32,000 bases of DNA from Candidatus Kosakonia sp. 282A-S69 (GCF_029433855.1 NZ_JAROAU010000005.1:104001-136000), one strand, 5' to 3'. Positions 11,246 to 19,547 are shown, counted from the stretch's first letter. A program made the numbers and translations. The notes: a model not told the origin generated them from the sequence alone.

Positions 11246-11926
11246 TCAGCCAGCGGGCGAGTTGGCCGGACAGACGGCCTGCGCTGTTTTCTCGCCGCCC
11301 GGCTCCTGCTCAACGGCCAGATCGTCCACCAGCGTCATAAATTTGAGTTTGTCGCTCGTTGCCAGCAACCGGGATTCATCCTCGCTCTCCGCCGGGAAAA
11401 AATCGCACTGGGTAAAGGTCACCGCGCTTTTGCCAAATTCAGGCAGCGGCGCGCTGAAGGTGCGGCTCTGCCACAGGCCAAAGAGCATAAACGCGCAGAG
11501 CAAAAACAGGATCAGCAGCGCCAGCGCGCCATACTGTTTACGTGCGCTAAGCGGCTGATGGGCGGCTGGTAGCGTCGCATCAGCCTGTTCCGTAACGGCA
11601 ATAACGGAGAGATCGCGGCTGAAGATAAAGCCGGTTTTGGGGATGGTTTTAATCACGTGGGGGCCTAAGCCAAAGTCCGTCATCGTTCTGCGTAACAGCG
11701 AAATGTACTGGTTGAGGGTGTTGTTGGTGGAGTGCAAACCATACCGCTCCCAGACGTCCTGAAAGATGGCATCGCGGGTAACGATCTCGCCGCGGTGTTC
11801 AAGAAAAAAGACCAGCAAGCGGCTGCTGGCGAGCGTTAAAAACCGTTTTTCATTTTCAGCGCCCGCCCCCCAGATTGCGCCATCGGCGGGTCTGAAATAG
11901 ATTTCCTTATCTATAATAAACAACAT
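11246..11926 (-). CDS. ToxR/CadC-like membrane-bound winged-helix regulator
   Basis: This 226-residue protein has the layout of ToxR/CadC-type one-component regulators. A cytoplasmic OmpR/PhoB-type winged helix (~1-105, with the typical RDAIFQDVWERYG, LNQYISLLRR and IKTIPKTGFIF) is followed by a linker, one membrane segment (~132-152) and a short periplasmic domain of about 70 residues with two cysteines, Cys174 and Cys219. A disulfide there could sense redox state or stability, as in CadC and ToxR; this is inference. The ATG at 11926 has AAAAGG at the right distance; an upstream ATG pair at 11956 and 11953 lacks a site. It is divergent from the lipoprotein and adhesin genes, which are its likely targets. 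I do not recognise a named orthologue. Confidence 0.85.
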   Translation of the reverse strand: MLFIIDKEIYFRPADGAIWGAGAENEKRFLTLASSRLLVFFLEHRGEIVTRDAIFQDVWERYGLHSTNNTLNQYISLLRRTMTDFGLGPHVIKTIPKTGFIFSRDLSVIAVTEQADATLPAAHQPLSARKQYGALALLILFLLCAFMLFGLWQSRTFSAPLPEFGKSAVTFTQCDFFPAESEDESRLLATSDKLKFMTLVDDLAVEQEPGGEKTAQAVCPANSPAG

Positions 11927-12002
11927 ATTTATACCTTTTATGATGCTATTCATCATGGAATAAATTAAAAAGAAGACGTTAGATACTTCTATAATAATGC
12001 AA

Positions 12003-12034
12003 TTAATTAACGTGTATTATCTCCTGTTAATTAA
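12003..12034. repeat. Inverted repeat, candidate operator
   Basis: TTAATTAAC (12003-12011) and GTTAATTAA (12026-12034) are perfect 9-base inverted arms with a 14-base spacer, about 80-110 bases upstream of the regulator start codon. It may be an operator for the regulator itself, but AT-rich palindromes arise easily by chance. Confidence 0.4.
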
Positions 12035-12333
12035 ACTACTATATTCAGAATTTTAAAACTGCATAAAAATATAACCATATTGTCGATGTTACCTGTATTG
12101 TCAATAAATAGAGCCGCTTTTTTTTAATTTTACGGGAGATATCCCGACAATCTACCAGATAATTCTCACGGATTGATCGGGATTTTGTTGTTATTTTTTT
12201 TATAATAAGCATGAGTTGCCCTGAAAGCGGTTTATATGGCGATAATTTATCTTGTTTGTATTTAATGTTCCGATATAAATAGCTAAAGAGAAGAGTGCGA
12301 ACTTATTATTAAACCTTATTAGACGCGTGCAGT

Positions 12334-12355
12334 GTGTGGAGAGCTCTTTCCACAC
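12334..12355 (+). repeat. Hairpin/palindrome in lipoprotein leader
   Basis: GTGTGGA (12334-12340) and TCCACAC (12349-12355) pair perfectly around the 8-base interval GAGCTCTT, 62 bases before the lipoprotein ATG. It is GC-richer than its surroundings. No T-run follows, so an operator or a 5' leader hairpin is likelier than a terminator. Confidence 0.45.
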
Positions 12356-12417
12356 GGTATTCGCACGTTTAAAAACTGGTCTTTTAGTAACAGTTTAATT
12401 TTAAGGGGAAAAATAAA

Positions 12418-12858
12418 ATGAAAAATTTAAACGCCATTGTATTAAGCACCGCGTGCCTGTTTCTTCTCTCAGCCTGCGCAGGTAACACGAGTAAGCAAAA
12501 AAAAGAGGACCCGGCCGCCAGTGCCCGTAACGTCAGCGCGCCACAGGGCGTGGCGGCAGAGCGCAAATCACCTTTTTTCGATGGGATTGTTATTGCATCA
12601 ACTAATAATGCATGCATCGACAAATTTAATTTTATTCGCGGCACGGATACCAGCACCTATAAAAACTACTCAGAAGACTATTCAAAAATAGGTGAAGGCT
12701 ACAAATTTCTGAACATTAATAAAAATATCATGGGGAAAGAGGCGAAAGAGATCTACACCATGCAGCTCGATCTCAAGCTGGATACCTTGTGTGCGAAGGC
12801 GCACTACACGAGTTATCAAATCGTTAAAGAAAAGATGCGAAACCTCGCCGACATCTGA
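12418..12858 (+). CDS. Small lipoprotein of adhesin module, unknown function
   Basis: This 146-residue protein has a lipoprotein signal peptide with lipobox LLSAC (Cys20) after a hydrophobic stretch. The residue after the cysteine is Ala, which predicts outer-membrane sorting. A polar linker rich in Lys, Ala and Ser (21-50) leads to a compact domain (~53-146) with two cysteines, Cys66 and Cys125, that could form a disulfide. A strong ribosome site AAGGGGA precedes the ATG. It lies between the divergent regulator and the adhesin, with a terminator-like hairpin right after its stop. I recognise no family. From its position it may assist export or assembly of the adhesin, or share its regulation, but nothing in the sequence shows this. 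Confidence 0.82.
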   Translation: MKNLNAIVLSTACLFLLSACAGNTSKQKKEDPAASARNVSAPQGVAAERKSPFFDGIVIASTNNACIDKFNFIRGTDTSTYKNYSEDYSKIGEGYKFLNINKNIMGKEAKEIYTMQLDLKLDTLCAKAHYTSYQIVKEKMRNLADI

Positions 12859-12884
12859 CGGATGCCTCGTCACTATTTTTAAAT

Positions 12885-12908
12885 GCCGTTTTTAATAACG
12901 GCTTTTTT
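12885..12908 (+). terminator. Terminator/attenuator between lipoprotein and adhesin
   Basis: GCCGTT-TTTAAT-AACGGC (12885-12902) followed by TTTTTT. It ends only 26 bases before the adhesin ATG, so it can either end the lipoprotein transcript or limit readthrough into the adhesin. Confidence 0.78.
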
Positions 12909-12933
12909 ATCTTTTTTCTTTGATGACCTAATA

Positions 12934-15900
12934 ATGAAAACGAGACAACTTCCCGGCTGGAAGCGGGGTACCGCGTGGGGGATCATCGCGCTCCAGTTAT
13001 TCAGCCCACTCTTTTTTCCCTTCGCCACTGCGGCGCAGGCAACGGAATATGCCGATTATCGCAGCATGGATGAAACGATGGCCGGGCTACAGGCGCTAAT
13101 AAGCGAGCCCAGAATGTTGACCCACACCGTTTCACCGACGGTTTCACCTACGCGGAAAAATAACCCGCCGCTACCGACGCTGAATATGCAGGCGCAGCAG
13201 GAGGTCGAACCGGCTTCTGGCGAGGCGTGGCTGGCACCGAAAGCGGCGCAGGCCGCGCAGTTGCTGATGTCTGACGATGTCAGCCGCACCTCTTTTGCTT
13301 TCGCCCGCAGTCTTGGCGAAGGAGTAATTAATCAACAACTTAGCGACTGGATAGATCAAAAAGGCACGGCCAGCGCGTCGCTGGACAGCGAAGGTAACGT
13401 GAGCGGCGATCTGCTGCTGCCGCTGCTGGAGAGTGAACGTCAGCTGGTGTTCAGCCAGTGGGGGCTGCGCAAAAGCGATGCGCGCCACATCGGCAACGTC
13501 GGGCTGGGCTACCGTCACCAGGTGACGGGGGGCATGTTGGGCATCAATGCGTTTTACGACTACGACTACAGCGGCAAGAATGCGCGCCTCGGCATCGGCG
13601 GTGAAGCCTGGGCTGATTATCTGAAGCTGTCGGCCAACGCCTATTATGGCCTTACCGGCTGGCACGCCTCGACGCTTAACGGTATGAAAGAGTATGACGA
13701 GCGCCCGGCGAACGGGGTTGATCTGCGCCTTGATGGCTGGCTCCCCGCCCACCCGCAGTGGGGCGCGAAGCTAAAATATGAGCACTACTTCGGCAAAGGC
13801 ATTGCCCTTATGCCTGCTGGCGGGCCGGGCGATCTGCAACGCAACCCCTATGCGGTCACGCTGGGACTTAACTACACGCCGTTTCCGCTGCTGACACTCT
13901 CCGGCGAGCGCACCTTCGGCGATAGCCAGGACACACGCCTTGATATGGCGCTCAATTACCGCTTCGGCGTGCCGCTATGGCGGCAGCTCTCCGGTGACAA
14001 TGTCGATCTGCACCGCAGCCTGATTGGTAGCAAATATGCGCTCGTCGATCGCAATTACGACATCGTCATGCAGTACCGTAAGCAACCGCTGGTGGCACTC
14101 TCACTGCCGCAGCAGTTCACCGCGGAGGCGGGCTCAACGCTGACCATCCCGGTGACGATCGCCAAAGCGAAGTATGGCCTTGAGCGCATTGAGTGGAGTG
14201 CTTCGGCGAACTTTGCCGCCAACGGCGGCAGCTGGCAGCAACCGGCGCTGACCGTCCTGCAGGTGCAGGTTCCGGCCTATCGCAACACGCGCAGCCAGCC
14301 CCATGCCGCGCAGGAGTATCTGCTGACCGCGGTTGGCATTGATAAAAATGGCAACCGCGCCACGCCTGTGACCACCACCCTCCGCGTGCTGCGCGCCAGC
14401 GAGACGGTCGCCCCGCTCGCGATAACGCCTACGAAACCGCAGCTGGCTGATAATCAGCAGGCCTTTACCCTGACGGCCAGCGTCGTGAAGGAGGGCCAAC
14501 CGGTCAGCGGGCAGCCGGTGACATTCCATATTGCTCAGCTTGCCGACAGCAAAGGTAAACCGGCGGCCACGCTGTTTAACGACCAGAGCCAGCATCATTC
14601 TGTGCTCAGCGCGGTGAGCGACAGCCATGGGGTGGCGACAGTAAAACTGAAGAGCCGCGTTGCGGGTGAAGGCGTGGTCTCCGCTACCTTGCGCAACGGT
14701 AATGGCAGCAGTGCGCGGGTGACCTTTATCGCTGATACCACCACCGCCACGCTCAGTGCGTTCGACACGATTACCGATAACGCGCTGGCGGATGGAAAGC
14801 AGGCCAATGAGGTGCGTGCGACCGTAGCCGATCGCTACGGCAACCCGCTGGCGAACTACGCGGTGGGCTTCTCGGCGGATAACGGCGCGACGCTGGTCGG
14901 CGGCAATACCGTGTTGACCGATGCTCGTGGTCAGGCGAGGTTATTAGTGACGCATACACGTGCGCTGGCGACGCAGATAACCGCGACGGTCAATGGTCAG
15001 GCACTGACGCAAACCGTCAACTTCAGCGTCGATCGCCAGAGCGCGCGCTTTATCGAAAGCCGTGTGGGGCAAGATGCGCTGGCCAATGGACAGGCGGGCA
15101 GTGTGATGAGGGTGAGGGTAGCCGATGCGTTGGGTAACCCGGTGCCGGGCATGGCGATACAGTTTATCCCCGACAGCCCGGTCAGCGTTCTGCCCGCGCA
15201 GGCGGTGACTGATGCACAAGGCGTGGCGGAAACCACCTTAACCAGCCGCCGGGCGGGAACCTTTAACGCCACGGCGAAACTGGTCGGCACGCCACAGAGC
15301 GCGCAGGTGAGCACCCGCTTTATTGCTGACAGCACCACCGCGCAGCTGCCCAATGAAAATCTGCACATCTCGCCCGATGGCGCAGTTGCTAACGGCATCG
15401 CGCCGAATGGCGTAACGGCCACCGTTGTCGATGCTAATGACAATCCGATCCCCGGTGTGACGGTCAACTTTAGCGTTTCGCCAGGTGCAACCCTTGCCGC
15501 GACGACTGCTATTACCGGGCCGGATGGGCAGGCGCGAACCACGGTAGTCAGCGATATCGCCGGGCTTTATACGGTGACCGCAACGGTAAATGGCAGCACC
15601 CTGAGCAAATCTACGCTGTTTATCGCCGATGTGGTTACGGCGCAAATCTCCGATGCCAACCTGGTGGTGGAGAGCAACGGTGCAGTGGCGAACGGCAATG
15701 CGGTCAATAGCCTCTCGGCGACGGTGACGGATGTGAAGGGGAACCGGCTGAGCGGCATTACGGTCGATTTCACCGTCAGCGCGGGTGCGGTGCTGACACG
15801 CACGCAGGGGGTGAGCAATATTGATGGTCAGGTGACCACCAGCGTTAACAGCCTGCGCGCCGGGCGCTTTACCGTGACGGCCCGCGTAGCGGGTACCTCG

Positions 15901-16998
15901 GCCAGTAAAGCCGTCGATTTTATCGGCGATATCTCGACCGCAGCGCTGGCAAACGTCACGCTGGAAGGAACCACCACAGATAAAACTGCCAACGGGACGG
16001 ACAGCTTTACCTTTAATGCGCTCGTCAAAGATGTCAACGATAACCCGGTGAGCGGCGCGACGGTGCAGTGGTTACAGGATAAAGGCGTTGCCGCCACTAT
16101 CAACAGCCTGAGCGTGACCAACGATGCGGGGATCGCTGTCGCCCTGCTTAAGAGCACCACCACCGATGTGATGAATGTGCAGGTTTCCGCGTCGCTAAAT
16201 AACGGTGCCAGCATTGATGCGGATAAAACGGTGAGCTTCCACCCACAGCAGGTCAATTTGCGCGGCGGAATTTGGGGGGCCCAGGCGGTATGGGGCTACA
16301 GTAACCCTGCGCCGATTGTCGTGCCCGGCGCTGAGATCAAGCTCTTTCATCACAAAGGGGACGCGCAACCGGCCTATTCCACGCAGGCCAACAGTAACGG
16401 CAGCTACAGCATCAATGTGTTGTCAGGGAGCTACTATGTTGAGGTCACCGCGCCGGACTACTTCCCGTTACAGACCACGATAACGGTTGTCAGAGGCACC
16501 CTCTTTGCCCAGGACTTTACGCTGACGCACCGCCTGAAGGGCGCGGTGGCGAAGATTGTCGTGAGCTGGAACGCCACGCCGGCGAATCTCGACGCGCACC
16601 TGATTGTGCCGCCGAAATCGAGCAATCCCGGCGGGGCGAGGCAGCATGTCTACTACATGACGACGCACCCGGTAGGCGCAGAAGCGGGGCTGGAGAATGA
16701 CGCGCGCAACGGCTATGGCCCGGAAACCGTCTCGATTGGCAACTTCCATCCCGGCGCGTACTGTTACTCGGTACATAACAGCCAACCGGCAACCGGCCCG
16801 CTGATGACCGGAGCGAAGGTGACGCTCTCCCTGTCGGATGGGCGCAGCTGGAACTGGGCGGTGGAGAGCGCCAGCGGATCGCAGCGCAATACGCTGTGGC
16901 ATGTCTTCAAACTTAACGTTGACCAACAGGGCAGCGTGAACGTTGAAACTGTCGGAACCACCTCGTCCGGCCCGCCGTATAAATTTGACGGCTGTTAA
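12934..16998 (+). CDS. Intimin/invasin-family inverse autotransporter adhesin with Big_1 repeats and DUF2135-like tip
   Basis: This predicted outer-membrane surface adhesin has 1354 residues. A long signal peptide (1-36, ending TAAQA) precedes a periplasmic segment without an obvious LysM domain. The inverse-autotransporter beta-barrel spans ~120-385, with typical FSQWGLRKSD, GLGYRHQ, GINAFYDYD and LNYRFG motifs. A linking Ig-like region (~386-490) leads to six tandem Big_1 domains (~495-605, 606-700, 701-797, 798-899, 900-997, 998-1104), most showing an NG..V.A.V.D..GNP pattern and several ending VXFIAD. Then come a carboxypeptidase-regulatory-like fold (~1106-1203, PGAEIKLF...NGSYSINVLSGSYYVEV) and a DUF2135-like tip (~1204-1350, NLDAHLIVP, HVYY, NGYGPETVSI). 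The only cysteines are Cys1277 and the last residue, Cys1354. The ATG at 12934 aligns with the signal peptide but has a poor ribosome site. The binding target is unknown. Confidence 0.93.
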   Translation: MKTRQLPGWKRGTAWGIIALQLFSPLFFPFATAAQATEYADYRSMDETMAGLQALISEPRMLTHTVSPTVSPTRKNNPPLPTLNMQAQQEVEPASGEAWLAPKAAQAAQLLMSDDVSRTSFAFARSLGEGVINQQLSDWIDQKGTASASLDSEGNVSGDLLLPLLESERQLVFSQWGLRKSDARHIGNVGLGYRHQVTGGMLGINAFYDYDYSGKNARLGIGGEAWADYLKLSANAYYGLTGWHASTLNGMKEYDERPANGVDLRLDGWLPAHPQWGAKLKYEHYFGKGIALMPAGGPGDLQRNPYAVTLGLNYTPFPLLTLSGERTFGDSQDTRLDMALNYRFGVPLWRQLSGDNVDLHRSLIGSKYALVDRNYDIVMQYRKQPLVALSLPQQFTAEAGSTLTIPVTIAKAKYGLERIEWSASANFAANGGSWQQPALTVLQVQVPAYRNTRSQPHAAQEYLLTAVGIDKNGNRATPVTTTLRVLRASETVAPLAITPTKPQLADNQQAFTLTASVVKEGQPVSGQPVTFHIAQLADSKGKPAATLFNDQSQHHSVLSAVSDSHGVATVKLKSRVAGEGVVSATLRNGNGSSARVTFIADTTTATLSAFDTITDNALADGKQANEVRATVADRYGNPLANYAVGFSADNGATLVGGNTVLTDARGQARLLVTHTRALATQITATVNGQALTQTVNFSVDRQSARFIESRVGQDALANGQAGSVMRVRVADALGNPVPGMAIQFIPDSPVSVLPAQAVTDAQGVAETTLTSRRAGTFNATAKLVGTPQSAQVSTRFIADSTTAQLPNENLHISPDGAVANGIAPNGVTATVVDANDNPIPGVTVNFSVSPGATLAATTAITGPDGQARTTVVSDIAGLYTVTATVNGSTLSKSTLFIADVVTAQISDANLVVESNGAVANGNAVNSLSATVTDVKGNRLSGITVDFTVSAGAVLTRTQGVSNIDGQVTTSVNSLRAGRFTVTARVAGTSASKAVDFIGDISTAALANVTLEGTTTDKTANGTDSFTFNALVKDVNDNPVSGATVQWLQDKGVAATINSLSVTNDAGIAVALLKSTTTDVMNVQVSASLNNGASIDADKTVSFHPQQVNLRGGIWGAQAVWGYSNPAPIVVPGAEIKLFHHKGDAQPAYSTQANSNGSYSINVLSGSYYVEVTAPDYFPLQTTITVVRGTLFAQDFTLTHRLKGAVAKIVVSWNATPANLDAHLIVPPKSSNPGGARQHVYYMTTHPVGAEAGLENDARNGYGPETVSIGNFHPGAYCYSVHNSQPATGPLMTGAKVTLSLSDGRSWNWAVESASGSQRNTLWHVFKLNVDQQGSVNVETVGTTSSGPPYKFDGC

Positions 16999-17006
16999 TC
17001 TCTGCA

Positions 17007-17036
17007 AGCCCTGCCGTAACTGGCGGGGCTTTTTTG
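17007..17036 (+). terminator. Intrinsic terminator of adhesin gene
   Basis: AGCCCTGCC (17007-17015) pairs with GGCGGGGCT (17022-17030), with one T-G wobble, followed by TTTTTT ending about 17035. Confidence 0.88.
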
Positions 17037-17153
17037 CTATTTTTCGCTGATTTATCTCACCTGCGATGGCGGCGTTTTTCTTTTAGTCATCTTTTTAGTA
17101 TAAGGTTTAGACACGGGCGAACCGCGTCCAGCTCATTGATTACGGGGAATAAC

Positions 17154-17507
17154 ATGTCGGTAAAATATTTGGCGGGGATGATTGGCGCAGCGTTTCTGCT
17201 GGCAGGCTGCAGCAGCAGCAATGAACTGACCGCAGGCGGCCAGAGCGTGCGTTTTGTGGAGGATAAACCGGCCGCGCAGTGCCACTATCTCGGCACCGCC
17301 AGCGGCAAGCAGAGCAACTGGCTCTCTGGCCAGCACGGCGAAGAGGGCGGTTCAATGCGTGGCGCGGCAAATGCTTTGCGCAACCAGGCGGCCGCAATGG
17401 GCGGCAACGTGCTCTACAACGTAAGCAGCCCGACGCAGGGCGTGCTGTCGAGCTTTGTGCCAACCGCCAGCGAAATGAACGCGCAGGTTTACAAGTGCCC
17501 TGACTGA
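17154..17507 (+). CDS. yjeI: Lipoprotein YjeI
   Basis: This 117-residue lipoprotein matches E. coli YjeI along its whole length, including GKQSNWLSGQHGEEGGSMRGAAN, RNQAAAMGGNV and the LSSFVPT segment. The signal peptide ends in lipobox LLAGC (Cys19). Ser follows the cysteine, which predicts the outer membrane. The domain resembles DUF4156-type enteric lipoproteins with two further cysteines (AAQCHYLG and YKCPD). The ATG at 17154 is chosen for its GGGGA-type ribosome site and the E. coli length; the frame is open earlier to 17034 without one. In E. coli yjeI lies directly after groL, so it marks the right edge of the inserted adhesin module. Function is unknown. Confidence 0.9.
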   Translation: MSVKYLAGMIGAAFLLAGCSSSNELTAGGQSVRFVEDKPAAQCHYLGTASGKQSNWLSGQHGEEGGSMRGAANALRNQAAAMGGNVLYNVSSPTQGVLSSFVPTASEMNAQVYKCPD

Positions 17508-17518
17508 TCCTTTCCCTT

Positions 17519-17542
17519 GCGCCCGCCAGTCATGGCGGGCGC
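17519..17542 (+). terminator. Strong hairpin after yjeI (terminator-like, no T-run)
   Basis: GCGCCCGCCA-GTCA-TGGCGGGCGC is a perfect 10-bp stem with a 4-base loop, 12 bases after the yjeI stop. It lacks a following T-run, so it may stabilise the mRNA end or act with Rho. Confidence 0.5.
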
Positions 17543-17725
17543 GCTGAAACCGCCGCTATTTGTCCGCGCTCTGCTATTGATCTCCTGCTTGTAAATAAGA
17601 CGATTATAATTCTGCTGCTAATTAAATTCCGTGCCTCTGAATATTAAGTTTTCTTAAGCATTCTGCTTTTTTTAATTATATTTCTGCAGGCTCAATCTTT
17701 TTTTAGAAAAGAGGATATATCGAGA

Positions 17726-17752
17726 TAAAGTAATATTTTTCGCTGCCGATAC
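17726..17752 (+). promoter_or_regulatory. FliA (sigma-28) flagellar class 3 promoter
   Basis: TAAA (17726-17729), exactly 15 bases, then GCCGATAC (17745-17752) match the sigma-28 consensus TAAA-N15-GCCGATAA at 11 of 12 positions. A start near 17760 gives a leader of about 67 bases before the chemotaxis receptor. Confidence 0.82.
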
Positions 17753-17826
17753 TTACTTCAGGACAAATCGCGAAGGAGTGTGAAAAAACAATACTATTTC
17801 TTGAAAGATGGTGTCGGGAGTTATCA

Positions 17827-19470
17827 ATGAACATTACAAAGAGATTGTTACTGGCTTTCTCGTTACTGATTATAAGCCTTATCGGCACAAACCTGATTGC
17901 GATATTTTCTTTATCGAAACTGGGTGAGTCGCAAACGAACTTTAAAGAAAATACCTTACCCAGCCTCGACATGATGAACAAAGAGATGCTGAAGGTGCTG
18001 ACAATACGTGGCCAACTCTTCGTTCACGGCCTGACTGAAGATCCTGCCGGGATGGCGGAAGTAAAACAGAACGCATTAAAATTATATGACGATGTTTACG
18101 CCATGCATCAGGGTTATCTTAAAGATCTGGTTTCCGATCAACACGATCAGGATTTATCTAATAAAACGCTGGGCGATTTAGAAAAATTTCGCTTAGTGAT
18201 GGATCAATTTTTTAAAGTCTCAGAAAGTAATGACCGGGCTGCTATTATTCAGGCTATGCGTAAAGGCGGGCCAGTTGCCGACAGTATTGCCATATTAATT
18301 AACGACTTTACCGATCAGGTCGCCTATAACAGTGAACTGGTAAATAAAGCGGTGGCTGATAACTCCAGCTTAATTAGTCGCTCAATGGTTTTATCCATTA
18401 CCGCCACGCTGGCCGCCACGCTGGTTCTCGGTCTGTTTGGCCTCTTTACCGTGCTTAACATTAAGCGTCGTCTTAATGACATGCGCGATGGGATGGAGGG
18501 TATCAGTGAAAAACTGGATCTCAGCCAGACGCTCTCCACCGGGCGGATGGATGAGATTGGCCGTGCGGTCGCCGCGTTTAACCTGCTGGTCGAGCGTGTC
18601 GCTGAATCACTGAAGATGGTACGCGCCGCCTCAAGCTCGGTGAATACGGCGGCGAATGAGATTGCGCTGGGTAATAACGAACTCTCAGCACGTACCGAAC
18701 AGCAATCAGCAGCAGTGGTTGAGACTGCCGCCAGCATGGAAGAGCTCAGCTCGACGGTGAAACAGAACGCCGAGAACGCTCATCAGGCGAGCCAGCTGGC
18801 CATTACTGCCTCGGATACCGCTGCACAGGGCGGCACCGTGGTCAGCGTGGCGGTAAACCGTATGAAAGACATTATGGAGAGTTCAAAACGCATCTCTGAA
18901 ATCACCTCAGTGATTAACGGCATCGCCTTCCAGACCAACATCCTCGCACTGAACGCGGCGGTAGAAGCGGCAAGGGCAGGGGATCAGGGGCGTGGATTTG
19001 CGGTGGTGGCAGGAGAAGTTCGCTCGCTGGCCCAGCGTAGCGCGCAGGCCGCCAAAGAGATTGAAACCTTAATCAACGAATCAGTGAACTATGTCGAAGA
19101 GGGCGCTCGTCAGGTTGACCTGGCTGGTGAAACCATGAGCGGTATCGTTAACTCCGTCATGCAGGTGAAGGATTTGATGCAGGAGATCGCCGCTGCTTCT
19201 GATGAGCAGAACCGTGGCATCGGTCAGATTGCGCAGGCGATGTCTGAAATGGATACCACCACGCAGCAGAACGCCTCGCTGGTACAGGAGTCGTCGGCGG
19301 CAGCGGGTAGCCTTGAAGATCAGGCCACCAAATTGCAGCAGCTGGTGGATGTGTTCCGTTTACCGGGCCAGCAGCCGGCTCGCGCCAGTGCCAGCACAGT
19401 GAAAGCACCCGTACAGCGTGCCCGTCTGGCTCCTGCCGGCGGCGCTGATGAGGGCTGGGAGACCTTTTAA
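17827..19470 (+). CDS. Methyl-accepting chemotaxis protein
   Basis: This is a 547-residue transmembrane chemoreceptor. The first membrane segment (~7-29) is followed by a periplasmic four-helix-bundle-like ligand domain (~31-185), a second membrane segment (~187-209), a HAMP linker (~210-262) and a long cytoplasmic signalling hairpin. The conserved tip is [20 protein letters not shown] through [19 protein letters not shown] (~359-398). It ends in WETF, the CheR/CheB-tethering pentapeptide variant GWETF (NWETF in Tsr), which marks a self-sufficient high-abundance-type receptor. The ATG has a GGGAG ribosome site. A FliA promoter upstream links it to the flagellar regulon. Two terminators follow. 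E. coli has yjeJ at this position instead. The ligand is not evident. Confidence 0.96.
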   Translation: MNITKRLLLAFSLLIISLIGTNLIAIFSLSKLGESQTNFKENTLPSLDMMNKEMLKVLTIRGQLFVHGLTEDPAGMAEVKQNALKLYDDVYAMHQGYLKDLVSDQHDQDLSNKTLGDLEKFRLVMDQFFKVSESNDRAAIIQAMRKGGPVADSIAILINDFTDQVAYNSELVNKAVADNSSLISRSMVLSITATLAATLVLGLFGLFTVLNIKRRLNDMRDGMEGISEKLDLSQTLSTGRMDEIGRAVAAFNLLVERVAESLKMVRAASSSVNTAANEIALGNNELSARTEQQSAAVVETAASMEELSSTVKQNAENAHQASQLAITASDTAAQGGTVVSVAVNRMKDIMESSKRISEITSVINGIAFQTNILALNAAVEAARAGDQGRGFAVVAGEVRSLAQRSAQAAKEIETLINESVNYVEEGARQVDLAGETMSGIVNSVMQVKDLMQEIAAASDEQNRGIGQIAQAMSEMDTTTQQNASLVQESSAAAGSLEDQATKLQQLVDVFRLPGQQPARASASTVKAPVQRARLAPAGGADEGWETF

Positions 19471-19480
19471 GTTCCGACAC

Positions 19481-19509
19481 GCGCTTGTTTCCCGTGCAAG
19501 CGCTTTTTT
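19481..19509 (+). terminator. First terminator of chemoreceptor gene
   Basis: GCGCTTG (19481-19487) and CAAGCGC (19497-19503) flank a 9-base loop and are followed by TTTTTT. Confidence 0.88.
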
Positions 19510-19547
19510 CACGGTCGCGTTGCGTATTTCGCGACCGTGCTTTTTTT
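19510..19547 (+). terminator. Second tandem terminator
   Basis: CACGGTCGCG (19510-19519) and CGCGACCGTG (19530-19539) form a perfect 10-bp stem followed by C and seven T residues (19541-19547), overlapping the epmB stop. It protects convergent epmB from readthrough. Confidence 0.85.

Larger units (their letters stand above)
11927..12417. other. AT-rich divergent control region of adhesin module
   Basis: These 491 bases between the regulator and lipoprotein starts are visibly much richer in A and T than the surrounding genes, as is common at H-NS-silenced horizontally acquired loci. They contain two inverted repeats (listed separately) and several TATAAT-like hexamers, for example at 12201-12206, without a convincing -35 element. 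No gene is supported. A 23-codon frame at 12211-12282 lacks a ribosome site. Confidence 0.6.
17508..17826. other. Intergenic region yjeI / chemotaxis receptor
   Basis: These 319 bases hold a GC-rich hairpin after yjeI and the FliA-type promoter of the receptor gene (both listed separately). The middle (about 17575-17710) is AT-rich with short T-runs and no supported gene. Confidence 0.6.

Noticed and set aside
12211..12282. 23-codon frame starting at an ATG shortly after a TATAAT hexamer in the AT-rich region
   Set aside because: No Shine-Dalgarno, no recognisable leader-peptide pattern, and the TATAAT would sit too close to the ATG for a normal leader.
14400..16250. Possible DNA tandem repeats or a recombining repeat array in the adhesin gene
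   Set aside because: The six Big_1 domains are repeated at protein level only; the DNA units differ throughout and show no identical blocks.
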